Assembly: GCF_017599305.1 (NCBI RefSeq)
Contig: NZ_JAGFWR010000013.1
Coordinates: 107,153 to 171,152 of the forward strand
Source of the DNA: Micromonospora antibiotica
Lineage (GTDB): Bacteria; Actinomycetota; Actinomycetes; Mycobacteriales; Micromonosporaceae
Direction: 5' to 3'
DNA: 64,000 nt
Part shown: piece after piece, positions 1 through 9,125 of the stretch
Layout: the number at the start of each line of letters is the position of its first letter
How positions within the stretch are numbered: position 1 is the stretch's first letter
Made by a program: the position numbers and the translations under genes
The notes under the pieces: model-generated
Databases searched by the model: none
Told to the model about the DNA's origin: nothing
Seen by the model: only the letters and a program-made list of their open reading frames with translations

Positions 1-2391
1 GACGCGCTGACCGGTCGTACCGACGCCGGGCAACTGCTGGCCGGGCTGGCCCGCGACGGGGGATTCCTGCACCGCGACGACAGCGACCCACCCTGGTACC
101 GACCGCACCCGCTGTTGGCCGACCTGCTGCGCGAGGAACTCGCCGACCTCGCCGACGGGGAACGCGCCGAGCTGCACGGGCGGGCCGCCGACTGGCACAC
201 CGACCACGACCGGCCGGCCGAGGCGTTGCGCCACGCGCTCACCGCCGGGCAGTGGGACCGCGCCACCGGGTTGCTGCTGACCCACTGGCCGGAGCTGCTG
301 CCGTACGACCGGGGGACACCGGACGTGGCCCCGCCCGCGCCGCCGCCCGCCGAGGCGGTGCACCGGGACCCGGAGCTGGCGTTGGCCGCCGGCACCGAGC
401 GGGCGTACGCGGGCGACCGGGAGGCGGCGACCGCCCGGCTGCGCGACGCGGTGGCGGCGGCCCGCACGCTGCCGGCTCCGCGCCGTGACCGGTTCCACCG
501 GCTGGCCCTGGCGTTGGAACTCACCCTCGCCCGGTTGGCCGGCGACCATCCGGGGGTACGCCGGGCCGCCGCCCGACTGCTCGCCACCGTCACCGGGCCC
601 GCCCTGCCGCCGCCTCCGCCGCCCTGCCGGCCCGACGTGACACCGACCCACCGGCCGTCCGCCGTTGGCGACCACCCCGAAGCGGTGGCACCGACCGGCG
701 ACGACCCCCGGACCGGCGAGGACGTGGACGTCCTGGCGGTGGCCGGCACCGCGCTCGGCCTGGTCGAGCTGGCCGAGGGGGAACTACGGTCGGCCGGGGC
801 ATGGTTCACCCGGGCGCTGGCGGCGGCCCGGCAGGCCGGGCGGCCCCGGACCGAACTGGTCGACGCGACCCGCACCGCACTGCTGCTCGCCCTGGCCGGT
901 GAGCTTGCGCCAGCCGAGGAGACCGCCCACGCGGCGCTGGTCATGCCCCCCTGCCAGGGCTGGTCGAGCCGGGTCGACTGTGGCTACGCCCATCTGGCCC
1001 TGGCCCTGGTGGCGCTGCACCGGGACCAGCCCACGGAGGCGACCGCCGAACTGGCGGCAGCCGGCGCGGCCATGCCGGGCGAGGCGTCCGGTGCGGGCGG
1101 TACGCCATCCGGCACCCCCACGGCCGACGCGGCGTTCGGTGCGCTGCCTGCCCCGGTCGGGTTCGGTGCGGCGTCCGCTCGGGTCGGGGCCGGTGCGGCG
1201 GCTGCTCCGGGCGGGGCCGGTGCGGCGTTCGGCGCGGCGGCTGCTCCGGGTGGGGCGGGGGTGGGGGTCGGTGCGGCATCCGCTCCGGGTGGGGCCGGGG
1301 TGGCGTTCGGCGCGGCGTCCGCTCCGATCATGGTCGGGGTGGCATCTGGCGGGGGCACGGTCGGTGCGGTGGTGGCGCTGTGTCGGGCGACCTTGCTGCG
1401 TGACGCCGGCGAGCCGGCGGCGGCGATCGAGGTGGTGCGCCGGGCCCGGGACGAGCTGACCGGAGCCCGGACCCTCCCCGGCGCAGCGCTGACCGGGGAT
1501 GGAGCGCTGACCGGGGGTGGGGTGTCGACCGGGGGTGGGGTGTGGGGTGGAGGTCTGACCGGGGGTGGAGAGTCGGCCGGGGACGTGGGGCCGGCCGGGG
1601 TCGGGGTGTGGGATGTGGGGCCGGCCGGGGTCGGAGGGGTGGCCGGAGACGGGGTGTGGGGTGGAGGGCTGGCGGGGGGCGGAGGGTTGGCCGATCGGCT
1701 GCTCGCGCTGGAGGCGGACCTACGGGGTGAACAGGGGGACCTGGACACCGCGCGTCGGTTGCTCGCCGAGCGGTCCCGGGAACCGGACCCCGACCCGGTG
1801 CTGGGCCTGGCGCTGGCCCGGGTGGAGCTGCGGGCCGGCGACGTCCGGGCTGCCGGTCACGCGCTACCCGACTGGGACGCCCCGGACGCCGCCGGCTGGC
1901 CGCTGTCGGTACGGCTCGCCACCGGTGTCCTCGACGCGGTGCTGGCCCGGCGGTCCGGTGACGAGCGCCGGGCCGGTCGGCTGTTGGAACGGGTGCTGGA
2001 CCTGTCCGGCCGACACGGTTACCGCCGGGTGTTCACCCGGGCCGAACCGGAGGTTCGGGACCTGCTCGCCGCCCACCTGGACTCGGGTACGGCGCACTGG
2101 CCGGCGGTCAGCGACCTGGTACGCGACGCCGAACAACCGACCGAGCACGGACCAGGTGACCCGCAGTGGGGGCCGGGCGGTCCGGAGCGGGCGCTCACCG
2201 AGCCGCTCACGGAGCGGGAGCTGACCATTCTGCGTTATCTCCAGAGCATCCTGTCCAACGTCGAGATCGCCGGTGAACTCTCCCTGTCGGTCAACACCGT
2301 CAAGACCCACGTCCGCAACATCTACCGCAAACTCGACGCCACCCGCCGCCGCGAAGCCGTCCGCCGAGCCCGCTCCCTCCGCCTCCTCTAA
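1..2391 (+). CDS. LuxR-family (MalT/LAL-like) transcriptional regulator, 5' end outside window
   Basis: The reading frame is open from base 1, so the start and any N-terminal ATPase domain lie upstream of the window. The visible 796 residues begin with the winged-helix-like segment typical of MalT-type regulators (FLHRDD then YRPHPLLADLLR). A helical TPR-like sensor region follows, and the C-terminus is a LuxR helix-turn-helix at about residues 735-796 (LTERELTILRYL, then NTVKTHVRNIYRKL). The family consists of inducer- and ATP-dependent activators. A Gly/Ala/Val-rich low-complexity stretch at about residues 360-567 interrupts the sensor region and is not expected in the family. The target genes are unknown. 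Confidence 0.88.
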   Translation, partial: DALTGRTDAGQLLAGLARDGGFLHRDDSDPPWYRPHPLLADLLREELADLADGERAELHGRAADWHTDHDRPAEALRHALTAGQWDRATGLLLTHWPELLPYDRGTPDVAPPAPPPAEAVHRDPELALAAGTERAYAGDREAATARLRDAVAAARTLPAPRRDRFHRLALALELTLARLAGDHPGVRRAAARLLATVTGPALPPPPPPCRPDVTPTHRPSAVGDHPEAVAPTGDDPRTGEDVDVLAVAGTALGLVELAEGELRSAGAWFTRALAAARQAGRPRTELVDATRTALLLALAGELAPAEETAHAALVMPPCQGWSSRVDCGYAHLALALVALHRDQPTEATAELAAAGAAMPGEASGAGGTPSGTPTADAAFGALPAPVGFGAASARVGAGAAAAPGGAGAAFGAAAAPGGAGVGVGAASAPGGAGVAFGAASAPIMVGVASGGGTVGAVVALCRATLLRDAGEPAAAIEVVRRARDELTGARTLPGAALTGDGALTGGGVSTGGGVWGGGLTGGGESAGDVGPAGVGVWDVGPAGVGGVAGDGVWGGGLAGGGGLADRLLALEADLRGEQGDLDTARRLLAERSREPDPDPVLGLALARVELRAGDVRAAGHALPDWDAPDAAGWPLSVRLATGVLDAVLARRSGDERRAGRLLERVLDLSGRHGYRRVFTRAEPEVRDLLAAHLDSGTAHWPAVSDLVRDAEQPTEHGPGDPQWGPGGPERALTEPLTERELTILRYLQSILSNVEIAGELSLSVNTVKTHVRNIYRKLDATRRREAVRRARSLRLL

Positions 2392-2413
2392 CCCCACCCA
2401 CCCTCGCCCCCGC

Positions 2414-2445
2414 CCCACCCCCACCCCCACCCCCACCCCCACCCC
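2414..2445. repeat. CCCCCA tandem repeat
   Basis: About five head-to-tail copies of the hexamer CCCCCA lie just after the LuxR stop codon and before a large palindrome. It is a simple-sequence tract with no evident coding role. Confidence 0.8.
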
Positions 2446-2450
2446 GCCCT

Positions 2451-2520
2451 GCCCCGTTGATCAAGAAGTTTGCGTCAAGTTCGATCTTCAAGTTGACGCA
2501 AACTTCTTGATCAACGGGGC
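2451..2520. repeat. Long perfect palindrome (family A), likely bidirectional terminator
   Basis: Two perfect 28-base arms (2451-2478 and 2493-2520) flank a 14-base loop. The arm core is GATCAAGAAGTTTGCGTCAA, AT-rich against the local background. It lies between convergent genes (luxR on + and the dsbA-like gene on -), where a hairpin could end transcription from both sides. A third arm-like copy follows at 2534-2555 and a diverged copy at 63847, so this is a dispersed repeat family rather than only a terminator. Confidence 0.85.
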
Positions 2521-2533
2521 TGAGGTGCGTTGG

Positions 2534-2555
2534 TTGACGCGAACTTCTTGATCAA
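2534..2555. repeat. Solo arm of palindrome family A
   Basis: This 22-base segment matches the right arm of the neighbouring palindrome with one mismatch (GCG for GCA) but has no partner arm. It looks like a partial or decayed repeat unit. Confidence 0.75.
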
Positions 2556-2570
2556 TGTGGGGCGGGTGGG

Positions 2571-3116
2571 TCAGGGGGTGGTGGTGTCTACTGCGGTCAG
2601 GAGGGTGGGGAGGTCCAAGGGGCCCTCGTGACGGTGGTCGCCGATGAAGAGGGTGGGGGTGCCGTTCACCCCGCTGCGGATGCCGCCGGTGAAGTCGTGG
2701 CGGACCCGGTCGCCGTACGCGTGCCGGTCGACCTCCGCGTCGATCTCGTCCGGCGGTAGGCCCACCTGCGCCACGCCGAGCGACAGGTGCACCGGGTCGA
2801 GTTGGTCCTGGTGCTCGTAGAGCCAGTCGTGCATCTCCCAGAACCGGTCCCGGCGGCCGGCCGCCTCAGCCACCTCGGCGGCCCGCTCGGCGTACGGGTG
2901 GAGGTTGGTGATCGGGAAGTGCCGGTAGACCAGCCGTACGGTGTCCTGGCGCTGCCGCAGCACCTCGGTCAGGTTCGGGTGGGCGGCCCCGCAGTACGGG
3001 CACTGGAAGTCGCCGTACTGCACGATGGTGACCGGTGCGTCCAGTGGCCCGCGGATGTGGTCGGTTTCCGTCACCGGCACCCGGAGTCGGGCGGTGACCT
3101 GCAACGGGGTGCTCAT
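2571..3116 (-). CDS. DsbA-family thiol oxidoreductase
   Basis: This 181-residue thioredoxin-fold protein has the active site CPYC at residues 39-42 (FQCPYCG) and a cis-proline loop NGTPTLFIG near the C-terminus. No signal peptide or membrane segment is visible, so it should act in the cytosol. DsbA/FrnE-like proteins exchange disulfides with protein partners. Its ATG overlaps the stop of the upstream peroxiredoxin by four bases, so the two are translationally coupled. I infer that it reduces that peroxiredoxin or shares its oxidant-defence role. Confidence 0.85.
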   Translation of the reverse strand: MSTPLQVTARLRVPVTETDHIRGPLDAPVTIVQYGDFQCPYCGAAHPNLTEVLRQRQDTVRLVYRHFPITNLHPYAERAAEVAEAAGRRDRFWEMHDWLYEHQDQLDPVHLSLGVAQVGLPPDEIDAEVDRHAYGDRVRHDFTGGIRSGVNGTPTLFIGDHRHEGPLDLPTLLTAVDTTTP

Positions 3117-3610
3117 CGGGCCACCACCTGCCGCTCGGTGCCGAGCTGGTCCAACGCGTCGAGGATGCCGTCGGCACCCGGGTTCACCTCGGCGGGGGAC
3201 AGGTAGCTCCAGGTCACCGTCCCGGCCGGGTCGAGCACCACCAGGGCCCGACCGGCCTGCCCCTGCGGCGTGTACGCCCCGTAGACCCGGGCCACCTCAC
3301 CCTTGGGTTCGAAGTCGGACAGCAGCGGAAACCGGACGCCCCGGGCCTCGGCGAAGGCCCGGTGTGACCAGAGGCTGTCCACCGAGACGCCCAGCACCAC
3401 CGCGTCGTACCGCTCGAACTCCGGCATCGCGGCCTGGTAGAGCGCCATCTGGTCGCCGCAGACCGGGGACCAGTCAGCGGGATAGAAGGCGAGCACCACC
3501 GGCCGGCCACGGAACTGCCCGGGGCCGGTCCGTCGCCCGTCCGGGGTGGCCGGCAGGGTGAACTCGGGGGCCGGTGTCCCGGGTCGGATCAGTCCGTCGG
3601 GTCCAGTCAT
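3113..3610 (-). CDS. Peroxiredoxin, AhpC/TSA family, 1-Cys type
   Basis: The protein has 165 residues from an ATG preceded by GGTGGGAGG. An upstream extension of this frame is only Arg-rich repeat-encoded sequence, so the start at 3610 is preferred. The peroxidatic cysteine is Cys51 in the motif P-x-D-W-S-P-V-C, where Ser replaces the usual Thr. It is the only cysteine, so resolution must come from another thiol, plausibly the DsbA-like partner encoded immediately downstream. The role is reduction of H2O2, organic hydroperoxides or peroxynitrite in the cytosol. The promoter region carries a hexamer microsatellite. Confidence 0.88.
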   Translation of the reverse strand: MTGPDGLIRPGTPAPEFTLPATPDGRRTGPGQFRGRPVVLAFYPADWSPVCGDQMALYQAAMPEFERYDAVVLGVSVDSLWSHRAFAEARGVRFPLLSDFEPKGEVARVYGAYTPQGQAGRALVVLDPAGTVTWSYLSPAEVNPGADGILDALDQLGTERQVVAR

Positions 3611-3702
3611 GCCTCCCACCCTCCGGCAGCCCGGGTGAGGCCGACTCACCCGACCCGGGTGGTCCTGGTCCACCCGGACCCGCCCCGGATCCGATCCGGT
3701 AG

Positions 3703-3758
<56 letters not shown>

Positions 3759-3864
3759 TTCGGACGACGAAGGGGAGCCCGGGCTGAAAATCGGGCGGGT
3801 CGCGGTGTCGACAACCGGATCGGACTCGGGCAGTCTGACGGACGGCAAAGGACGGGGTGGAGAG

Positions 3865-5979
3865 ATGGACGTCGATCAGATTCGGGTCTTCGGCCGCCGG
3901 CTGGCGGGCGTGTCGTGGCGGGTGGCCCGGCACGAGTGGACCCTGGCGGCGGTCGCCGCGCTGCTGCTGGCCGTGGTGCTGACCTGGCCGACCCTGCGGG
4001 ATCCGGCGAGCACCATCCCGCAGGACACCGGTGACCCGACGCTCCAGGCGTGGCAGGTGGCCTGGGGTGGGCACGCCCTGCTCACCAACCCGTTCCAGGT
4101 CTGGCACTCCAACACGTTCTATCCCGAGCCGTACACCTACGCCTACTCCGACACCCTGCTGGGGTACGCCCCGTTCGGGATGATCGGGGACGGTCCGGTG
4201 GCCGCCGTGATCCGCTACAACCTGCTCTACATGCTGACCCACGCCCTCGCCCTGTTCGGGGCGTACGCGCTGGCCCGGCAGGTGGGGGCCGGCCGGGCGG
4301 GTGCGGCGGTGGCCGGGGTGTCCTTCGCGTACGCCCCGTGGAAGCTCGCCCAGGCCGGTCACCTGCACGTGATCAGCATCGGCGGGATCGCCCTCGCGTT
4401 GGCCATGCTGGCCCGGGGGCACGGCTGGTCGCTGCGGCACGGCCACCGGCCCGACCGGGTCCGCCCCGGGTGGGCGGTCGCCGGGTGGGCGGTCGCCGCC
4501 TGGCAGGTCACCCTCGGCTTCGGCATCGGCCTGCCCTTCGCGTACGCGCTGGGACTGATCTGCCTCGGCGTGGCGGTGACGTACGCCGTGGTGTGGCGGC
4601 GGCGGCGGTCCCGGCCGGCGGTGCCGCGTGGCCTGCTCCTGGCCGACCTGGCCGGGGGGATCGGCTTCGCCGTGGTGACCCTGGCGATGGCCGCACCGTA
4701 CTTCGAGGTGGTGGCCCGCAACCCGTCCGGTCGGCGCACGGTGGCCCAGATCGAGATGTTCTCCCCGCCGTGGCGGGGGTTCGTCACCGCGCCGCCGGAG
4801 TCCTGGCTGTGGGGGGAGCGGCACGAGGCGGCCCGGGCCACGCTCGGTTTCCCGGGTGAGATGACCCTGCTGCCCGGGGTGGTGCTGTTGTCCCTGGCGA
4901 TGGCCGGGCTGTTCTTCTCCGCGTGGCGGCTGCGGCACCGGCTGATGCTGGCCGGCGCGGCGTTGGTCAGCGTGGCGCTCGCGGCGGGCACCACGTTCGG
5001 CGGTGACGGTAACCCCGGTTACGTGACGCTTGTCGAGCACGCCCCGGGCTGGGACGGGGTGCGCACCCCGGGCCGGCTGGTGCTGTGGACGACCCTGCTG
5101 CTGGGCCTGCTCGCCGCCGGGGCGTTGACGGTCCGCGAGCCGGCTTCCCGGGCCGTGCGGGACGGGGAACCGGCACCGGGGCCGACCGGGGGGCAACCAC
5201 CGGAGCCGGCGGCGGAGTCGGTCGTGCCGGCGGCGGAGTCGGTCGTGCCGGGGACGGAGTCGGTCGTGTCCGGGGCGGGGCCGGTCGTGCCGGGGGCGGT
5301 GGAACCGGGAGCGTCGCCGACGCTGCGACCGGCGGACCCGGCCGTCGCGATGGCGGCGGACCGGGGAGCGCCGGCACCCTCGGCGGAGGGGGCCGTACCG
5401 GTGCGGGCGGCGGTGCCGGCGGAGGTGGTCGTACCGGGGCAGGCGCAGGCGGCGGCGCGACCGATGCTGCGGTCGGCGGCGTGGTCCGAACCGGCGGCCG
5501 AGCAGACGGCCCCCCGGAAGCCGGCCCCGAAGCGGGACGGCGGACAGTGGCGGCTGGCCCGGTTGGCGTTGCTGGTGCCGCTGGTGCTGGTCCTGCTGGA
5601 AGGGGTCAACCGCACCCCGCACGTGCCGGCACCGGTGCAACCGGCGGTGCTGCGCGGGCTGACCGGCCCGGCGCTGGTGCTGCCCAGCGACGGTATCCGG
5701 GAGTTGCACGTGATGCTGTGGTCCACCGACGGGTTCCCCAAGGTGGTCAACGGCCTGGCCTCGTTCACCCCGCAGTCCCAGGAGCGGATCCGGGCGGCGA
5801 GCATGACCTTCCCGGACGCGACCTCGGTGGCGTACCTGCGGCAGGTGGGGGTGCGCACGGTGGTGCTGCTGCCCGGCTGGGCACCCGGCACCCCGTGGGC
5901 GGACGTGGCCGCCCGACCGGTGGACGGGTTGGGCATCAGTCGGGAGATGGTCGGCGAGGACGTCATCTACCGGCTCTAA
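3865..5979 (+). CDS. Large polytopic membrane protein, GT-C glycosyltransferase-like
   Basis: This 704-residue protein starts at an ATG preceded by GGGTGGAGAG; an upstream in-frame start lacks a ribosome site. The first membrane segment (about residues 27-42) is followed by an acidic loop with DTGDPTLQAWQVAW, then WHSNTFYPEP, and about nine further hydrophobic helices. This topology, with an Asp-bearing first external loop, resembles GT-C glycosyltransferases that use lipid-linked sugars, but I see no family-defining signature. A Pro/Ala/Val/Glu-rich insertion built from AESVVP-like repeats (about residues 435-570) precedes the last helix and a soluble C-terminal domain. Substrate unknown. 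Confidence 0.7.
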   Translation: MDVDQIRVFGRRLAGVSWRVARHEWTLAAVAALLLAVVLTWPTLRDPASTIPQDTGDPTLQAWQVAWGGHALLTNPFQVWHSNTFYPEPYTYAYSDTLLGYAPFGMIGDGPVAAVIRYNLLYMLTHALALFGAYALARQVGAGRAGAAVAGVSFAYAPWKLAQAGHLHVISIGGIALALAMLARGHGWSLRHGHRPDRVRPGWAVAGWAVAAWQVTLGFGIGLPFAYALGLICLGVAVTYAVVWRRRRSRPAVPRGLLLADLAGGIGFAVVTLAMAAPYFEVVARNPSGRRTVAQIEMFSPPWRGFVTAPPESWLWGERHEAARATLGFPGEMTLLPGVVLLSLAMAGLFFSAWRLRHRLMLAGAALVSVALAAGTTFGGDGNPGYVTLVEHAPGWDGVRTPGRLVLWTTLLLGLLAAGALTVREPASRAVRDGEPAPGPTGGQPPEPAAESVVPAAESVVPGTESVVSGAGPVVPGAVEPGASPTLRPADPAVAMAADRGAPAPSAEGAVPVRAAVPAEVVVPGQAQAAARPMLRSAAWSEPAAEQTAPRKPAPKRDGGQWRLARLALLVPLVLVLLEGVNRTPHVPAPVQPAVLRGLTGPALVLPSDGIRELHVMLWSTDGFPKVVNGLASFTPQSQERIRAASMTFPDATSVAYLRQVGVRTVVLLPGWAPGTPWADVAARPVDGLGISREMVGEDVIYRL

Positions 5980-5992
5980 TGGCCGAGTTAGT

Positions 5993-6006
5993 TGGGAGCG
6001 CTTCCT
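5993..6006. promoter_or_regulatory. CebR-like operator box upstream of xyloglucanase
   Basis: TGGGAGCGCTTCCT matches 12 of 14 positions of TGGGAGCGCTCCCA, the box bound by the cello-oligosaccharide-responsive LacI-family repressor CebR in Streptomyces. It lies about 150 bases before the GH74 start, between that gene and the preceding stop. CebR control of this gene is inferred, and no cebR gene is in the window. Confidence 0.7.
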
Positions 6007-6154
6007 AATTCGGCGGCGTACCGGTTACTGTTGGATTCTTCTTCGGCAGCGGGAGCCAAGCGTGCCGGCGGGGAGCCAGGGCAGCTCTTCGCACCCGTCG
6101 ACGTCCCCATGGGGCCGTCGCACCCTCACCCTGGCATCCCGAGAGGAACCGCAG

Positions 6155-8893
6155 ATGCGGAGAAGTCTCGTCGGCGCGGTCACCACCGTGCTGGCCGCTG
6201 CCACGGCCGTCGTGGCCGTACAGTTCACCGTCGCACCATCCACCGAGGCCGCTGCGGCGGCGGCCGAACCGTACAGCTGGAAGAACGTCCGGATCGACGG
6301 TGGCGGCTTCGTCCCCGGCATCGTCTTCAACCAGACCGAGAAGAACCTGATCTACGCGCGCACTGACATCGGCGGCGCGTACCGGTGGGAGCAGGCCAGC
6401 CAGTCCTGGACGCCGCTGCTCGACTGGGTCGGCGCGGACAAGTGGGGCTACAACGGCGTGGTCAGCCTGGCCACCGACCCGGTGCAGACCAACCGGGTGT
6501 ACGCGGCCGTCGGCATGTACACCAACGACTGGGACCCGAACAACGGCGCGATCCTGCGCTCGTCGGACAAGGGCGCCACCTGGCAGGCCACCGCGCTGCC
6601 GTTCAAGAACGGCGGCAACATGCCCGGCCGGGGCATGGGGGAGCGGCTCGCCGTCGACCCCAACAAGAACAGCGTCATCTACTACGGCGCCGAGGGCGGC
6701 AACGGCCTGTGGCGCAGCACCGACTTCGGGGTCACCTGGGCCAAGGTGGCGAACTTCCCCAACGTCGGCAACTACCGGGCCGACCCCAACGACACCACCG
6801 GCTACCAGAGCCAGAACCAGGGTCTGACCTGGGTCACCTTCGACAAGAGCACCGGTACGGCGGGCAACGCCACGCAGACCATCTACGTCGGCGTGGCGGA
6901 CAAGGCGAACCCGGTGTACCGCTCGACGAACGGTGGCACCAGCTGGGAGCGGATCGCCGGTCAGCCCACCGGCTACCTGGCCCACAAGGGTGTGGTGGAC
7001 CCCGTCGGCGGCTTCCTCTACATCGCCACCAGCGACACCGGCGGCCCGTACGACGGGGGCAAGGGTGACGTGTGGAAGTTCAACCGGGCCACCGGCGCGT
7101 GGACGCAGATCAGCCCGATCCCGTCGTCCAGCAGCGACGCCTACTTCGGCTACTCGGGACTGACCATCGACCGGCAGAAGCCGAACACCCTGATGGTCGC
7201 GACCCAGATCTCCTGGTGGCCGGACGCGATCTTCTGGCGCAGCACCGACGGCGGCGCGACCTGGAGCCGGATCTGGGAGTTCGGCAGCTACCCGGACCGC
7301 ACCAAGAAGTTCAAGATGGACATCAGTTCGGTGCCGTGGCTGACCTTCGGGGCCAACCCGGCCCCGCCGGAGGAGTCCCCGAAGCTGGGCTGGATGAACG
7401 AGTCGGTGGAGATCGACCCGTTCGACTCGAACCGCTTCATGTACGGCACCGGCGCGACCATCTACGGCAGCACCGACCTCACCAAGTGGGACACCGGTGG
7501 CCAGCTCACCATCAAGCCGATGGTCAAGGGCCTGGAGGAGACCGCCGTACAGGACCTGATCAGCCCGCCCACCGGGGCACCGCTGATCAGCGGGCTCGGT
7601 GACATCGGCGGGTTCCGGCACACCGACCTCGACGCGGTGCCGCCGATGCTGTTCACCCAACCGGTCTTCACCACCACCACCAGCCTCGACTACGCCGAGG
7701 CGAACCCGGCGACGATGGTGCGGGCCGGCAACTTCACCGACGCCGACCGCCCCAACGACAGCCACATCGCGTTCTCCACCGACGGCGGGGCGAACTGGTT
7801 CCAGGGCAGCGAGCCGGGCGGGGTCAACAACGGCGGCACGGTCGCCGCCGCCGCCGACGGCAGCCAGTTCGTCTGGGCCCCCGGTGACGCCGGGCAGCAG
7901 GTCATCCGCTCGGTGGGCTTCGGCAACTCGTGGACCGCCGCCACCGGCATCCCGGCCAACGCGGTCGTCGAGTCCGACCGGGTCAACAAGAACAAGTTCT
8001 ACGGCTTCAGCGCCGGCAAGTTCTATGTCAGCACCAACGGTGGGGCCAGCTTCACCGCGTCCGCCGCCACCGGCCTGCCGGCCACCGGGAACGTCAAGTT
8101 CAAGGCGGTGCCCGGCAAGGAGGGCGACATCTGGCTGGCCGGTGAGGGCGGGCTGTGGCGCTCCACCGACTCCGGGGCCAGCTTCACCAGGTTGGCCGGG
8201 GTGTCGGCGGCGGTGAACGTCGGCTTCGGCAAGGCCGCCCCCGGGCAGACGTACCCGGCGGTGTTCACCTTCGGCACCGTCGACGGCAAGGCCGGCGTCT
8301 ACCGCTCCGACAACACCGGCGGGGCCTGGGTGCGGATCAACGACGACCAGCACCAGTACGGCAACGCGGGCGAGGCGCTCACCGGGGACCCGAGGGTCTA
8401 CGGCCGGGTCTACCTGGGCACCAACGGCCGGGGCATCCTGGTCGCCGACCGGCTCGGCAGCAACCCGACCACGCCTCCGCCGACCACGCCTCCGCCGACC
8501 ACGCCCCCGCCGACCACGCCTCCGCCGACCACCCCGCCGCCGACCACGCCGCCCCCCACCACCCCGCCGCCGACGACCCCGCCGCCCACCGGTGGGTGCG
8601 CGGCGACGTACCAGGTGACCGGGTCGTGGCCGGGTGGCTTCCAGGGCGAGGTGACGGTGCGCAACGCGGGCACCGCGCCGATCGCCGGCTGGACGCTCAG
8701 CTGGACGTTCGCCAACGGTCAGACGATCAACTCGCTCTGGGGCGGCACCCTGACCCAGACCGGGGCGCGCGTCTCGGTGCGCGACGCCGGGTGGAACGGC
8801 GCGCTCGGTGCCGGGGCCACCACCAGCGTCGGCTTCACCGCCAACGTCACCGGCAGTAACACCGTCCCGGCGGTCACCTGCACCAGCCGCTGA
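6155..8893 (+). CDS. Secreted xyloglucanase, GH74 with C-terminal CBM2
   Basis: This 912-residue protein hydrolyses xyloglucan. It has a signal peptide (about 1-37), a GH74 double beta-propeller rich in Asp-box motifs (SSDKGATW, RSTDGGATWS and similar), a PPPTT-repeat linker (about 769-812) and a CBM2 (813-912, starting GGCAATYQV). Asp71 in ARTDIGGAYRW and Asp483 in GLGDIGGF occupy the two conserved positions of the catalytic acid/base pair. The start follows GAGAGGAACC; an upstream in-frame start would bury the signal peptide. The CebR-like box upstream suggests induction by cellulose-derived sugars. Length and domain order match actinomycete xyloglucanases. Confidence 0.95.
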   Translation: MRRSLVGAVTTVLAAATAVVAVQFTVAPSTEAAAAAAEPYSWKNVRIDGGGFVPGIVFNQTEKNLIYARTDIGGAYRWEQASQSWTPLLDWVGADKWGYNGVVSLATDPVQTNRVYAAVGMYTNDWDPNNGAILRSSDKGATWQATALPFKNGGNMPGRGMGERLAVDPNKNSVIYYGAEGGNGLWRSTDFGVTWAKVANFPNVGNYRADPNDTTGYQSQNQGLTWVTFDKSTGTAGNATQTIYVGVADKANPVYRSTNGGTSWERIAGQPTGYLAHKGVVDPVGGFLYIATSDTGGPYDGGKGDVWKFNRATGAWTQISPIPSSSSDAYFGYSGLTIDRQKPNTLMVATQISWWPDAIFWRSTDGGATWSRIWEFGSYPDRTKKFKMDISSVPWLTFGANPAPPEESPKLGWMNESVEIDPFDSNRFMYGTGATIYGSTDLTKWDTGGQLTIKPMVKGLEETAVQDLISPPTGAPLISGLGDIGGFRHTDLDAVPPMLFTQPVFTTTTSLDYAEANPATMVRAGNFTDADRPNDSHIAFSTDGGANWFQGSEPGGVNNGGTVAAAADGSQFVWAPGDAGQQVIRSVGFGNSWTAATGIPANAVVESDRVNKNKFYGFSAGKFYVSTNGGASFTASAATGLPATGNVKFKAVPGKEGDIWLAGEGGLWRSTDSGASFTRLAGVSAAVNVGFGKAAPGQTYPAVFTFGTVDGKAGVYRSDNTGGAWVRINDDQHQYGNAGEALTGDPRVYGRVYLGTNGRGILVADRLGSNPTTPPPTTPPPTTPPPTTPPPTTPPPTTPPPTTPPPTTPPPTGGCAATYQVTGSWPGGFQGEVTVRNAGTAPIAGWTLSWTFANGQTINSLWGGTLTQTGARVSVRDAGWNGALGAGATTSVGFTANVTGSNTVPAVTCTSR

Positions 8894-8917
8894 CGACTAT
8901 CAACTATCCGACACCTG

Positions 8918-8948
8918 CCGGCTCCCCCGATCCCGTCGGGGGAGCCGG
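8918..8948 (+). terminator. Terminator after xyloglucanase
   Basis: A perfect 13-base-pair GC-rich stem (8918-8930 with 8936-8948) and 5-base loop lie 25 bases after the stop. No U-tract follows, as is usual in high-GC actinomycetes. Confidence 0.85.
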
Positions 8949-9067
8949 CGCGTGTCCGGCCTGGGACCCGCCTGGCCTGTGGCTGATCGACTCAGTGGCG
9001 GCGGTGGTGCGGCGTCGACCCCGGGTCTCCACCGCAACATCGCCCCAACGGAGTGGATCGAAGACGG

Positions 9068-9110
9068 CACAGGCCCCGGTCGGCGCCGAAGGGCGCGACC
9101 GGGGCCTGTG
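9068..9110 (-). terminator. Terminator for the minus-strand membrane protein
   Basis: A perfect 15-base-pair stem (9068-9082 with 9096-9110) and 13-base loop lie just beyond the stop of the gene ending at 9126. It may also act as a second barrier for the xyloglucanase transcript. Confidence 0.85.
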
Positions 9111-9125
9111 CGTGCCGTGGGACGG

